Counted from the stretch's first letter, positions 1-7,605 are shown. The stretch: DNA of 12,502 nucleotides from an uncultured Clostridium sp. (GCA_950059165.1 CATLUC010000036.1:1-12502), one strand, 5' to 3'. The notes: generated by a model from the letters alone, not told the origin. Numbers and translations: made by a program.

Positions 1-1
1 T

Positions 2-2190
2 AAAAGAACAGCAGGAGCGATATTAACAACACTAATCGGAAAAAATACATATGGTGGAAGTACAATTACACAACAATTAGTAAAAAACATAACAAAAGAT
101 GATGAAGCATCAGGAATGGCAGGAATATTCAGAAAAGTAAAAGAATGGGCAAAAGCATATCAAGTAGAAAGAATGATATCAAAAGACCAAATTCTTGAAC
201 TATATTTAAATATATTATTTGTAGGGTCAAGTAACCTACATGGAGTGGAATTAGGAGCACAATATTACTTTAATAAAAGTGCAAAAGATTTAGATTTAGC
301 AGAATGTGCATTTATGGCAGGAATTAACAGCTCACCAAATGCTTATGACCCATTTGATGAAACCAAAGATGTTACAGAAAAAATAAAAAAGAAAACAAAA
401 ACAGTTTTAGCTAAAATGAAAGAACTTCGGATATATTGAAAACCAAGAAGACTATGATGCAGCAGTAGCAAAAGTAGATGAAGGTTTGCCATTCCAAAAA
501 GGAGAAATGGCAGGAACTTCAAGTTATTCATATCATACAGATGCAGTAATTGAACAAGTAGTTGAACAAGTAATGGAAGAAAAAAACATTGCAAGAGAAT
601 TAGCAAGAAACTATGTTTATAGTAGTGGACTTACAATTTATTCAACAGTAGATGCCAAAATTCAAGCAAGAGTTGAAGAAGAAACTAAAAAAGAAAAATA
701 TGTAAAAGCAGGAAGAGAAAAAAATGCAGATGGAAGTATGAAAAATGACCATACACAAGCAGCAATAGTAATAATAGACCATAAAACAGGAAATGTTTTA
801 GGTGTTTCAGGAGGTTTGGGTGAAAAAACAGGAAATACCATGAATAGAGGAACACAAGCAAAAAGACAACCTGGTTCTTCTATAAAACCACTTGCAGATA
901 TAGCTCCAGCATTACAAGAAAAAATAATTACAGCAGCAACAGTTTATAATGATGTACCAACAGAATTTGGTAAGTATCCACCTAAAAATGATGGGAAAGT
1001 TTATAAGGGATTAATAAATATACGTGATATAATTGCATATTCACAAAACGTACCAGAAGTAAAAATTATGTGTGAATTAACACCACGGAAAATCTATTGA
1101 TTATTTAAGACAATTTGGAATAAGCAGTTTATATAAAGCAGGAGAAAGCGAAGACCCAAATAAAAATGACGAATCACTACCACTTGCAATTGGAGGAATT
1201 TCAGAGGGAATTAGTCCATTAGAAATGGCAGCAGGATATGCAGCAATTGCAAATAATGGAGAATACATTGAACCAACATTTTACACAAAAGTTGTAGATT
1301 CAGCAGGTAATACAGTATTAGAACCACAACAAGAAAAAAGAAGAGTAATATCAGAGCAAAACGCATATATTGTAAAATCAATTTTACAAGAACCAGTAAA
1401 AAAAGGAACAGCAACATATTGTGCTATATCTGGTATGGATGTAGCAGCAAAAACAGGAACAACAGATAAGAGCTATGATAGATGGCTATGTGGATTTACT
1501 CCATATTATTCAGCTGCATGCTGGTTTGGTTATGATAATCAAGAAGAGGTTGTTTGGTCAGGAACAAACCCAGCAGGGCAAATTTGGGATGCTGTTATGA
1601 CAGACATTCATAAAGGACTTGAAAAAGCAACATTTGTAAGACCTGATGGACTTGTAGAACAAGTTGTTTGTAGAAATACAGGATGTACAGCAACAGCTGG
1701 TTGTAGTAATTCATATAAAGAAATTTTCACACCAGACAATTTACCAGAAAAATGCCAAGGACATGGTGCTCAAACTATTTGTTCTGAATCTGGTAAACTA
1801 GCAACAGAGTATTGTTCACAATATGTAGAAGTAAAATCAAGTGGATATGGTGGAGTAGTGCCAAAAGAGAAATTAAACTTATGGAAAACAATTGGTTCAA
1901 GCAATAGTGCAGGAAGTGGGGTAAATAAAATAGATGAAATTTGTCCAATACATACAAAACCAAAAGAAGAAGAAAAACCAATAGAAACTATAAAACCAAA
2001 TACTAATACAAATACAAACAATACTAATACAAACACCAATACAAACACAAATGCAAGTAATAGTACAAATAATACAGCAACAAATACCAATACAAATTCA
2101 AATAATACAAATACAAACACAAATGCAAGTAATGGTACAAATAATAATGTAACTAATACAAATACTAATAATGCAACAACAAATAATTAA
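2..2190 (+). CDS. Class A penicillin-binding protein (PBP1A-like), 5' partial, two +1 frameshifts at CGG
   Basis: Bifunctional peptidoglycan synthase: a glycosyltransferase polymerises lipid II and a transpeptidase cross-links the stem peptides, outside the membrane. The window opens inside the glycosyltransferase domain (STITQQLVKN from base 59; ISKDQILELYLN near 178). The transpeptidase motifs follow: SSIK (876-887), SQN (1041-1049) and KTG (1450-1458). A Cys-containing extension (about 1660-1950) and an Asn/Thr-rich tail close the protein. The reading runs in three frames: 2-427, 429-1085 and 1087-2190, joined by skipping C428 and C1086, giving about 728 residues in the window. Each domain or motif set lies in a different frame, so both shifts are needed for a working enzyme. 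Without them, translation stops at TGA 437-439 or 1098-1100. The first join restores the ELGYI motif usual after the glycosyltransferase domain of this family. A double-mutated pseudogene is the alternative, but everything outside the two bases is intact. Confidence 0.9.
425..431 (+). other. +1 frameshift site 1 (CTT CGG A) in the PBP gene
   Basis: Reading in the upstream frame gives GAA CTT CGG ATA TAT TGA, a stop three codons after CGG. Skipping C428 gives GAA CTT GGA TAT ATT GAA (ELGYIE) and opens the downstream frame. Gly at this place is typical of the ELGYI motif of class A PBPs, so the expected residue is the one encoded by GGA in the +1 frame. The P-site codon CTT is the same as in the classical prfB +1 shift site (CTT TGA C), but no Shine-Dalgarno-like AGGGGG stands in front. 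Confidence 0.8.
1083..1089 (+). other. +1 frameshift site 2 (CCA CGG A) in the PBP gene
   Basis: Upstream frame: ACA CCA CGG AAA ATC TAT TGA, a stop four codons after CGG. Skipping C1086 gives ACA CCA GGA AAA TCT ATT GAT (TPGKSID), which continues as YLRQFGIS, the normal transpeptidase-domain sequence. The frame change lies between the SQN and KTG catalytic motifs. There is no homopolymer and no Shine-Dalgarno-like element at the site. Confidence 0.8.
1999..2187 (+). repeat. Low-complexity Asn/Thr-coding repeat
   Basis: The 3' end of the PBP gene is a degenerate run of AATACAAATAC-like units encoding (NT)n, broken by two near-identical NASN(S/G)TNN blocks. It is likely a flexible extracellular tail. 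The units are irregular and coding, so this is not a CRISPR or other spacer-repeat array. Confidence 0.8.
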
Positions 2191-2203
2191 AATTATTTAT
2201 GAC

Positions 2204-2232
2204 TTGACACTAATTAAATTTACTTTTGTAAA
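2204..2232 (+). promoter_or_regulatory. Candidate sigma-A promoter for cysS
   Basis: A perfect TTGACA (2204-2209) is followed after 17 bases by TGTAAA (2227-2232), a four-of-six match to the -10 consensus. It lies just after the PBP stop and would make a leader of about 195 bases for cysS, containing the three hairpins listed below. Confidence 0.45.
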
Positions 2233-2233
2233 A

Positions 2234-2299
2234 GAACAAAAGGGGCATGATTAAAATTTTTTGACCTTTTAGATTACTTACATGCCCCGTCTTTGTTCG
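2234..2299 (+). repeat. Hairpin I of the cysS leader
   Basis: GGGGCATG (2242-2249) and CATGCCCC (2281-2288) form a perfect 8-bp stem. The outer flanks GAACAAA and TTTGTTC extend it after a small asymmetric internal loop. The loop is AT-rich, about 31 bases. No T-run follows, so it is not a standard intrinsic terminator, though it could still end PBP transcription. Confidence 0.7.
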
Positions 2300-2304
2300 C
2301 TCGC

Positions 2305-2326
2305 CAAATTTGCTTTAGCAAATTTG
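2305..2326 (+). repeat. Hairpin II of the cysS leader
   Basis: CAAATTTGCT (2305-2314) and AGCAAATTTG (2317-2326) are perfect 10-bp inverted arms separated by only TT. The structure lies between hairpins I and III with almost no unpaired sequence. Confidence 0.7.
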
Positions 2327-2336
2327 TGTGAAATGT

Positions 2337-2388
2337 ATTTTTTATTGTATAAGTAAAAATCTTTGATTTTTCTTATACAATAAAAAAT
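2337..2388 (+). repeat. Hairpin III of the cysS leader, 17-bp perfect arms
   Basis: ATTTTTTATTGTATAAG (2337-2353) pairs perfectly with 2372-2388. Inside it, AAAAATC (2355-2361) pairs with GATTTTT (2365-2371) around a TTT loop, leaving a single bulged T2354. It ends about 33 bases before the cysS ribosome-binding site. A structured leader RNA or a mobile palindromic element are both possible. Confidence 0.75.
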
Positions 2389-2433
2389 GTGTAGAATAAG
2401 TTAAAATTTTAATTGAAAGTGAGGAGATAAATT

Positions 2434-3828
2434 TTGGATATATTTTTTTATAATACTTTAACAAAGAGCAAAGAGAAGTTTAAGCCTTTAGATGAAAAGC
2501 AAGTAAAAATATATTCTTGTGGACCTACTGTTTATAAAGATGCAACAATTGGTAATATGAGAACAAATCTATTTCAAGATATTTTAAGAAGAGTTCTAAA
2601 ATACAATGGATATACATTAAAACACGCTATGAACATAACAGATGTAGGACATTTAGTTTCAGATGGAGACGATGGAGAAGACAAAATGTTAAAATCAGCA
2701 AGAGAAGAACACAAAACTCCAATGGAAATAGCAAATCACTATACAAAATTATTTTTTAAAGACTTAGAAGAACTAAATATAGAAACACCAGAAATTGTTT
2801 GCAAGGCAACAGACCATATTCAAGATATGTTATTATATGTACAAAAATTAGTAGAAAATGGTTATGCTTACGAAACTTCTACAGCAATATATTTTGACAT
2901 ATCTAAACTAGATAAATATCCTATTTTATCTCCTGTAAATATAGAAGAACAAAAAGCAGGAGCTAGAGTAGATATTGACAAAGAAAAAAGAAATCCTTAT
3001 GACTTTGCATTATGGATAAAAGCACCAAAAGAGCATTTAATGAAATGGGATAGCCCTTGGGGATTAAGCTATCCAGGTTGGCATATTGAATGTTCTGCTA
3101 TGGGACAAAAATATTTAGGAGAACAATTTGACATTCACACAGGTGGAATTGATTTAATCCCTACACATCATGAAAACGAAATTGCACAAAGTAAAGGAAA
3201 ATGTGGAAAAATACCTGCAAAAGTTTGGATGCATGGGGAATACTTACTAATAAATGGTGGGAAAATGTCTAAAAGCTTAGGAAATGTATATCTTATAAAA
3301 GACATTAAAGAAAAAGGATATGACCCTCTTGTATACAGATTATTCAGTTTTTCTAGTCATTATAGAAACAAACTAAACTTTACATGGGAAGCAATAGAAG
3401 CAGCATCTAAATCATTAGAAAGACTAAAAAACAGTTATCAAACACATCTTACAGGAAAAGATGAAATACAAGATAAAACATTAGAAGAGTTAGAAATAAA
3501 ATTTCATGAAGCAATTAATGATGACTTAAATATGCCACTTGCAATGAGTGTTGTTTGGGAAACTGCAAAACAAGAAGCTAAATCACCTAAAATAGCTAAA
3601 TTATTAGAAAAATTCGATACAGTTCTAGGCTTAAAAATAACTAAGCTAGTTTCTAAAAAGAAAGAAGAAATACCACAAGAAATATTAGAGTTAGTAGAAC
3701 AAAGAAACCAAGCAAGAAAAAATAAAGATTGGGCAAAATCAGATGAATTAAGGGATAAAATACAAGAAAAAGGATATTTAGTAAAAGATACAAAAGATGG
3801 AACACAAATAGTAAATGCTTGTCTTTAA
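2434..3828 (+). CDS. cysS: Cysteinyl-tRNA synthetase
   Basis: Class I aminoacyl-tRNA synthetase charging tRNA-Cys with cysteine in the cytosol; 464 residues, the usual length. The start is TTG at 2434, chosen because GAGGAG sits 7 bases upstream and the N-terminus fits the family. Zinc-site residues match the family: C29 (in CGPT), C220 (HIEC), H245 and E249 (HHENE). KMSKS is intact at 277-281. The HIGH-type signature reads TIGN (38-41), with Thr in place of the first His. The NITDVGHL segment and an anticodon-binding C-terminus (from about residue 350) are present. No in-frame CGG codon occurs. It follows a structured leader without a T-box and precedes an unrelated membrane protein gene by 82 bases. 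Confidence 0.95.
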   Translation: MDIFFYNTLTKSKEKFKPLDEKQVKIYSCGPTVYKDATIGNMRTNLFQDILRRVLKYNGYTLKHAMNITDVGHLVSDGDDGEDKMLKSAREEHKTPMEIANHYTKLFFKDLEELNIETPEIVCKATDHIQDMLLYVQKLVENGYAYETSTAIYFDISKLDKYPILSPVNIEEQKAGARVDIDKEKRNPYDFALWIKAPKEHLMKWDSPWGLSYPGWHIECSAMGQKYLGEQFDIHTGGIDLIPTHHENEIAQSKGKCGKIPAKVWMHGEYLLINGGKMSKSLGNVYLIKDIKEKGYDPLVYRLFSFSSHYRNKLNFTWEAIEAASKSLERLKNSYQTHLTGKDEIQDKTLEELEIKFHEAINDDLNMPLAMSVVWETAKQEAKSPKIAKLLEKFDTVLGLKITKLVSKKKEEIPQEILELVEQRNQARKNKDWAKSDELRDKIQEKGYLVKDTKDGTQIVNACL

Positions 3829-3910
3829 AATAAAAAATCTAAAAACTTAAAGTTGAAATATTATTAACTAAAAATAGAGAATGATAAAATTAAATAGTGG
3901 AGGAAAAATA

Positions 3911-5149
3911 ATGAAAATTCAAAAGAAAATAGGATTTATAATAATACTTATGATAGCAATTTTATTTGCTTTATTAACAAACCGAAATTATGCTGTTAAT
4001 GAAACAAGTGAAGAAACGGCTAATAATACAACTAATGCTAACCAACAAGCAAATAATACAAATAATCAAGCAACATCACAAAACACACAAAATGCTGGCA
4101 ATAGTGCAAATGCTAGTGGCAATAGCAATAATAGTAATAGTGGAAACACAGTAAACAACAGTGCAACTAATGCAACTGTTACTAAATCAAACAATGCAAA
4201 TCTAGCAGATTTAGGAATAAAACCACATGATTTTAAAGGCTTTAGGTATGGTACAACATCTTATGAAGTAGTAGTTCCAGAAGATACCGAAAGTATCGAA
4301 GTTTATGCAAAAACACAAGATAGTAAAGCAACATTAACAGGAACAGGAAAAAAGCTACTTGAAAAAGGAGAAAATAAGCTAGATGTAGAAGTTACAGCAG
4401 AAGATGGAACTAAAAAAACATATACAATAAATGTAATTAGAGAAGTTGTGCAAGAGGGAGAAAATAATGGTCAAATAGAAAAAGGAGAAGGATTAGCAGA
4501 ACTAAAAATTAACGAATTAAACCTATCTCCAAAATTTTCTACAAATGTTTATGAATATAATGTAAAATATATAGGAGAAGATGATAAATTAAATATCACA
4601 GCAGAGCCAACTAATAAAGATTATTTAGTTGAAATAACAGGGAATAACAATTTAAAAGAAGGAGAAAATATTATTACAATATTAGTATCTCAAAAAAATG
4701 GAGATAATATAGCAACATACCAAATAACAGTTGACAAAAGTCTAGTAGATGAAGAGGCAATAAAAAAAGAAGAAGCAAATAAAGCTAAACAACAAACAAT
4801 TATTATAGGAGCTGTTGTAGCAGTTATAATTATTGTTGCAATTATTGTATTTGTTATTATAAAACGTAGAAAAGGTGAAGAGTTAGAATATGATGATACA
4901 TATGACGATTATGCCGACGAAGAAGATGATATAGAAGTTCCAAAGGCATTAAAAAAGAAAGAAAAAAATAAAGAAATAAAAAATATTAATGATGATGTGG
5001 TTGAAGAAGAAGAATTTGAAAAAATGCCAAAAGATAAGTTAAAAGAAAAATTTTTAAATAATTATTCAAACTATGAAGAAGATTATGAAACAAACTATAA
5101 TTCTCCAAGAAAAAAAGATAAACCTAAAGGAAAAAGATTTAAAGAATAA
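3911..5149 (+). CDS. Membrane protein with two cadherin-like beta-sandwich domains
   Basis: 412 residues. The start is ATG 3911, because GTGGAGG lies just upstream; an earlier in-frame ATG at 3881 has no such site. Order: N-terminal signal or anchor segment (about 7-22, possible cleavage after NYA28), Asn/Ser/Thr-rich linker (about 30-97), first domain (about 98-178), second domain (about 194-276), a membrane helix (about 296-318, very rich in Ile/Val), then a strongly charged cytoplasmic tail with acidic and Lys-rich clusters. Both domains show the LxxLGI/LKI...F...Y.V pattern and end in a KKTYTI or IATYQITV strand, as in cadherin-like beta-sandwich (PF12733-type) repeats. This suggests a surface protein with a cytoplasmic tail; the partner and function are unknown. 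A convergent terminator follows directly. Confidence 0.85.
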   Translation: MKIQKKIGFIIILMIAILFALLTNRNYAVNETSEETANNTTNANQQANNTNNQATSQNTQNAGNSANASGNSNNSNSGNTVNNSATNATVTKSNNANLADLGIKPHDFKGFRYGTTSYEVVVPEDTESIEVYAKTQDSKATLTGTGKKLLEKGENKLDVEVTAEDGTKKTYTINVIREVVQEGENNGQIEKGEGLAELKINELNLSPKFSTNVYEYNVKYIGEDDKLNITAEPTNKDYLVEITGNNNLKEGENIITILVSQKNGDNIATYQITVDKSLVDEEAIKKEEANKAKQQTIIIGAVVAVIIIVAIIVFVIIKRRKGEELEYDDTYDDYADEEDDIEVPKALKKKEKNKEIKNINDDVVEEEEFEKMPKDKLKEKFLNNYSNYEEDYETNYNSPRKKDKPKGKRFKE

Positions 5150-5175
5150 AAAACTCCCTATTGGGAGTTTTTATT
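5149..5175. terminator. Bidirectional intrinsic terminator
   Basis: AAAAACTCCC (5149-5158), loop TATT, GGGAGTTTTT (5163-5172), with a T-rich tract on the plus strand and the matching A-tract giving T's on the minus strand. It lies between convergent genes (3911-5149 plus; 5194-5310 minus) and probably serves both. Confidence 0.9.
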
Positions 5176-5193
5176 TTGGATTTCATTGAAAGA

Positions 5194-5310
5194 TTAGCAA
5201 CATCCTCCTCTGTTACCACCACAACAACAGCAAAGTAATAAAATAAGGATTATAATCCAGCAACAATCATCACCAAATCCAAATCCACCGCATCCTCTAT
5301 TTTCTGGCAT
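5194..5310 (-). CDS. 38-residue Gly/Cys-rich small membrane protein, sporulation-associated type
   Basis: A minus-strand ORF read from ATG (5310-5308) to TAA (5196-5194). The product has three parts: MPENRGCGGFGFGDDCC, a hydrophobic WIIILILLL segment, and a CCCCGGNRGGCC tail. This composition (Gly/Phe head, one short membrane segment, Cys cluster) resembles the small YjcZ-like/Cys-rich proteins often linked to sporulation in Firmicutes. AAAGGGGG lies 9 bases upstream of the ATG. A CATACAAA element on the minus strand (5382-5375) resembles the -10 of mother-cell sigma factors, but no clear -35 was found. The ORF contains an out-of-frame CGG (TGC GGT) without trouble. Assignment rests on composition and context only. 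Confidence 0.72.
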   Translation of the reverse strand: MPENRGCGGFGFGDDCCWIIILILLLCCCCGGNRGGCC

Positions 5311-5362
5311 AGTCTAGACCCCCTTTCCATTTTTAGAAATATGTTTTTAATTTTTTTTTCTT

Positions 5363-5391
5363 TTGTTGGTTTCCTTTGTATGATATATAAT
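5363..5391 (+). promoter_or_regulatory. Candidate sigma-A promoter P1 upstream of thyA
   Basis: TTGTTG (5363-5368), 17-base spacer, perfect TATAAT (5386-5391). It would leave a 5' leader of about 150 bases before thyA. The 5311-5546 gap also holds a T-run (5351-5359) and the small gene's upstream region, but no other gene. Confidence 0.45.
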
Positions 5392-5448
5392 ATGTGGTAG
5401 AAAAAAATGTGTTACAAAAATAAAAATCAAAACTTAAAAAATAATTTG

Positions 5449-5477
5449 TAGACTTTTCAAATTTTATATGATATACT
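5449..5477 (+). promoter_or_regulatory. Candidate sigma-A promoter P2 upstream of thyA
   Basis: TAGACT (5449-5454), 17-base spacer, TATACT (5472-5477): five-of-six matches at both boxes to a TTGACT/TATAAT-like pair. It lies about 65 bases before the thyA start and is the better-placed of the two candidates. Confidence 0.5.
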
Positions 5478-5546
5478 TTAGCAAAATAAGATATAACAAA
5501 TGAATATTAAAAGTTATTAAAAACCACATGAATAGGAGGAAACAAA

Positions 5547-6408
5547 ATGACACAAGCAGATAAGCATTTTATAGAAACATGTAAAGAAATAATAAAAAAT
5601 GGATATTCCTCAGAAGGAACTAATGTACGTACAAGATGGGCAGATGATAATTCAGAAGCAAATTACATATCTATTATAGGAGTATCTAATAAATACGATG
5701 TTGGAGAAGAATTTCCAATGATAACATTAAGAAACAACAGCAAAACTATACAAAGAGCAATTGACGAAATTTTATGGATATGGCAAAAAAAATCCAATAA
5801 AATTGAAGACTTAAACTCTCATATTTGGGATCAATGGGCAGGAGAAGATGGAACTATTGGAAAAGCATATGGATATCAACTAGGAAAAAAATATAAATTT
5901 AAAACAAAAGATGGAATAAAAGAAATGGATCAAGTTGATTATGTTTTATATTTACTAAAAAACGATTCATCTAGCCGTAGAATTATGACAAATCTATTTA
6001 ATCATGAAGAATTAAAAGATATGAATTTAGAACCATGTGCTTATAGTACACAATGGCTAGTAAAACAAGGAAAATTGCATCTAATTTTAAACCAACGTTC
6101 ACAAGATATGTTAGCAGCAAATCGGTTGGAATGTTATGCAATATGCTACTTTACAATATATGTTTGCTCAAGTATCAGGATTAGAAGTAGGAACATTAAC
6201 ACATAATATAGGGGATTGCCATATTTATGATAGACACATTCCATTGGTAGAAAAACTAATAGAAGCAAAAAGTATGGATGTACATCCAAAACTAATTATC
6301 AAAAATCCAACAAAGAATTTTTATGACTTTAAAGTAGAAGATTTCGAAATAGAAGGCTATGATTACAACAAAACAGTAAAATTAGGAAAAATTCCAGTAG
6401 CAAAATAA
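5547..6408 (+). CDS. thyA: Thymidylate synthase, read through one +1 frameshift at CGG
   Basis: Makes dTMP from dUMP with methylene-tetrahydrofolate, giving dihydrofolate, which the adjacent folA product recycles. ATG 5547 has AGGAGG upstream. Frames 5547-6122 and 6124-6408 are joined by skipping C6123, giving 286 residues. The first part holds SSRR (142-145) and the catalytic Cys164 in LEPCAYSTQW, then NQRSQDM. The second part holds the WNV Asn, the VSGLEVG segment, GDCHIYDRHI and the C-terminal FEIEGYD, all needed for dUMP and folate binding. Read without the shift, the chain has 26 unrelated residues after Asn192 and stops at TAA (6204-6206). An intact enzyme is expected because thymidylate synthesis is usually essential, unless a thyX lies elsewhere. 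Confidence 0.92.
6120..6126 (+). other. +1 frameshift site 3 (AAT CGG T) in thyA
   Basis: Upstream frame: GCA GCA AAT CGG TTG GAA. Skipping C6123 gives GCA GCA AAT GGT TGG AAT GTT (AANGWNV), which matches the conserved ThyA stretch before the dUMP-binding Asn. The zero frame stays open for 26 further codons here, unlike the quick stops at the other three sites. No slippery repeat is present, so P-site re-pairing (AAT to ATC) would be poor. Confidence 0.8.
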
Positions 6409-6424
6409 AATAGGAGAGATAAAA

Positions 6425-6919
6425 ATGTTAAGTATTATAGTAGCAAAAGCTAAAAACAATATTATAGGAAAAGAAAACAAATTAATTTGGAAATTACCAG
6501 AAGATTTAAAGCACTTTAAAGAAATAACTACAGGACATACAATTATAATGGGAAGAAAAACATTTAATTCATTAGGAAGGGTTTTGCCAAATAGAAAACA
6601 TATTGTTTTTAGTCAAAATCCAGATTTTAAAGTAAATGATGAAAATGTACAAGTAGTGCATTCAATGCTTGAAATACAAGAATACATTGAAAATGAAGAA
6701 GAAAATTTTGTAATTGGTGGAGCAATGATTTACAATTTACTTATGCCATATGTTACAAAAATGTATGTAACCCAAATTGATGAAGAATTCGAAGGGGATG
6801 CTTTTTTTCCTAAAATAGATACTAATATTTGGGAAGAAATAAGCAAAGAAAAAGGAAAAAAAGATGAAGAAAATAATTTAGATTATGACTTTATAACTTA
6901 TGAAAGAAAACAAGTTTAA
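6425..6919 (+). CDS. folA: Dihydrofolate reductase
   Basis: NADPH-dependent reduction of dihydrofolate to tetrahydrofolate in the cytosol; 164 residues, normal for a chromosomal enzyme. Family features: IVAKAKNNIIGKENKLIW at the N-terminus, LPEDLKHFK with the acidic residue Asp27 at the active site, GHTIIMGRKTF, LPNRKHIVFS and the GGAMIY nucleotide-binding motif, then YVTQIDEEFEGDAFFP. The start has TAGGAGAG upstream. It lies 16 bases after thyA, as expected for a thyA-folA unit in which one enzyme regenerates the cofactor consumed by the other. It has no in-frame CGG and one AGG (GGA AGG GTT) read normally. Confidence 0.96.
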   Translation: MLSIIVAKAKNNIIGKENKLIWKLPEDLKHFKEITTGHTIIMGRKTFNSLGRVLPNRKHIVFSQNPDFKVNDENVQVVHSMLEIQEYIENEEENFVIGGAMIYNLLMPYVTKMYVTQIDEEFEGDAFFPKIDTNIWEEISKEKGKKDEENNLDYDFITYERKQV

Positions 6920-6968
6920 AATAAATAAAAAATAGCTAAAAGTGTAACATATATAAGAGGAGAAAATC

Positions 6969-7547
6969 ATGGAAATAATTGGCATAACAGGGAAATCAGG
7001 AAGTGGGAAGTCAACTTTAGCAAAAGAAATGACTCTAAAAATGAAAGATACAATATGTATAAATGTTGATAAAATAGGTCATAAAGCAACAGGTGATGTG
7101 GAAATTTCAAAAAAATTATGCAAAGTTTTTGGTGAACAAATATTATCAGAAAATGGAGAAATTGATAGAAAAAAGCTAGGAAATATTGTGTTTTCTAACA
7201 AAGAAAAAATGGATATATTAACAGATATTACATGGGGATATATGCAAAAGATATTAGACAAAATTATAGAACAAGAAAAAAGAAAAGGAACTAAAGTAGT
7301 AATATTAGAGTGGGCATTACTGCCAATTGGAAAGTATTGGGAAATGTGTACTACAAAAATACTTATAAAAACAGATGAAGAAATAAGAAAAAACAAAGTT
7401 ATTCAAAGAGATAAGATATCAGAAGAATATTTTCTAAAGCGTGATAATAGTGGAATTGATTATACAAAATACAAATTTGACTTTATATTTGAAAATAATT
7501 ATAAAATGGAAACAATTGATAACTTTATAGTCTCACATAAACTCTAA
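6969..7547 (+). CDS. coaE: Dephospho-CoA kinase-like P-loop kinase
   Basis: 192 residues, close to the usual CoaE length (about 200). Walker A GKSGSGKS at 8-15, DKIGHKATGD at about 34-43 (matching the DAD-x-x-xH region of CoaE), the ENGEIDRKKLGNIVFSNKEK segment typical of CoaE, a VVILEWALL strand where CoaE has a V-hydrophobic-DxPLL pattern, and RDKISEEYFLKRD near the lid. CoaE makes CoA from dephospho-CoA with ATP. The WALLPIG stretch lacks the usual Asp, so it is a divergent member; another nucleotide kinase role cannot be excluded. AGAGGAG precedes the ATG. It is 49 bases after folA and probably co-transcribed. Confidence 0.75.
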   Translation: MEIIGITGKSGSGKSTLAKEMTLKMKDTICINVDKIGHKATGDVEISKKLCKVFGEQILSENGEIDRKKLGNIVFSNKEKMDILTDITWGYMQKILDKIIEQEKRKGTKVVILEWALLPIGKYWEMCTTKILIKTDEEIRKNKVIQRDKISEEYFLKRDNSGIDYTKYKFDFIFENNYKMETIDNFIVSHKL

Positions 7548-7576
7548 ATATTTTACTGGAAAAATGCACAAAACAC

Positions 7577-7605
7577 TTGAAATTTATTCCAAAATATAGT
7601 ACAAT
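7577..7605 (+). promoter_or_regulatory. sigma-A promoter of rpsO
   Basis: TTGAAA (7577-7582), exactly 17 bases, TACAAT (7600-7605). Transcription would start near 7612, leaving a leader of about 130 bases. A second -10-like TATAAT lies at 7685-7690 with a weak TTGGCT 19 bases upstream, so there may be two starts. Confidence 0.8.

Noticed and set aside
437..439. Stop-codon (TGA) reassignment as the explanation for the breaks
   Set aside because: Reading through TGA would stay in the wrong frame; the conserved sequence resumes only after a +1 change, and site 3 has no nearby TGA.
486..1100. A separate gene starting at TTG 486 (and others at 1225, 6136 and 11902)
   Set aside because: These frames begin in mid-domain without ribosome-binding sites and continue the upstream protein exactly after removing one C, so they are parts of the same genes.
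1999..2187. CRISPR-like or tandem DNA repeat
   Set aside because: Units are irregular, without spacers, and in frame as an Asn/Thr tail of the PBP.
2191..2433. T-box riboswitch before cysS
   Set aside because: No T-box consensus (AAnnnTGGnACC) and no recognisable specifier arrangement; only the three inverted repeats are seen.
3881..3910. ATG 3881 as start of the cadherin-like protein
   Set aside because: ATG 3911 has GTGGAGG just upstream and gives a typical signal sequence; 3881 has no such site.
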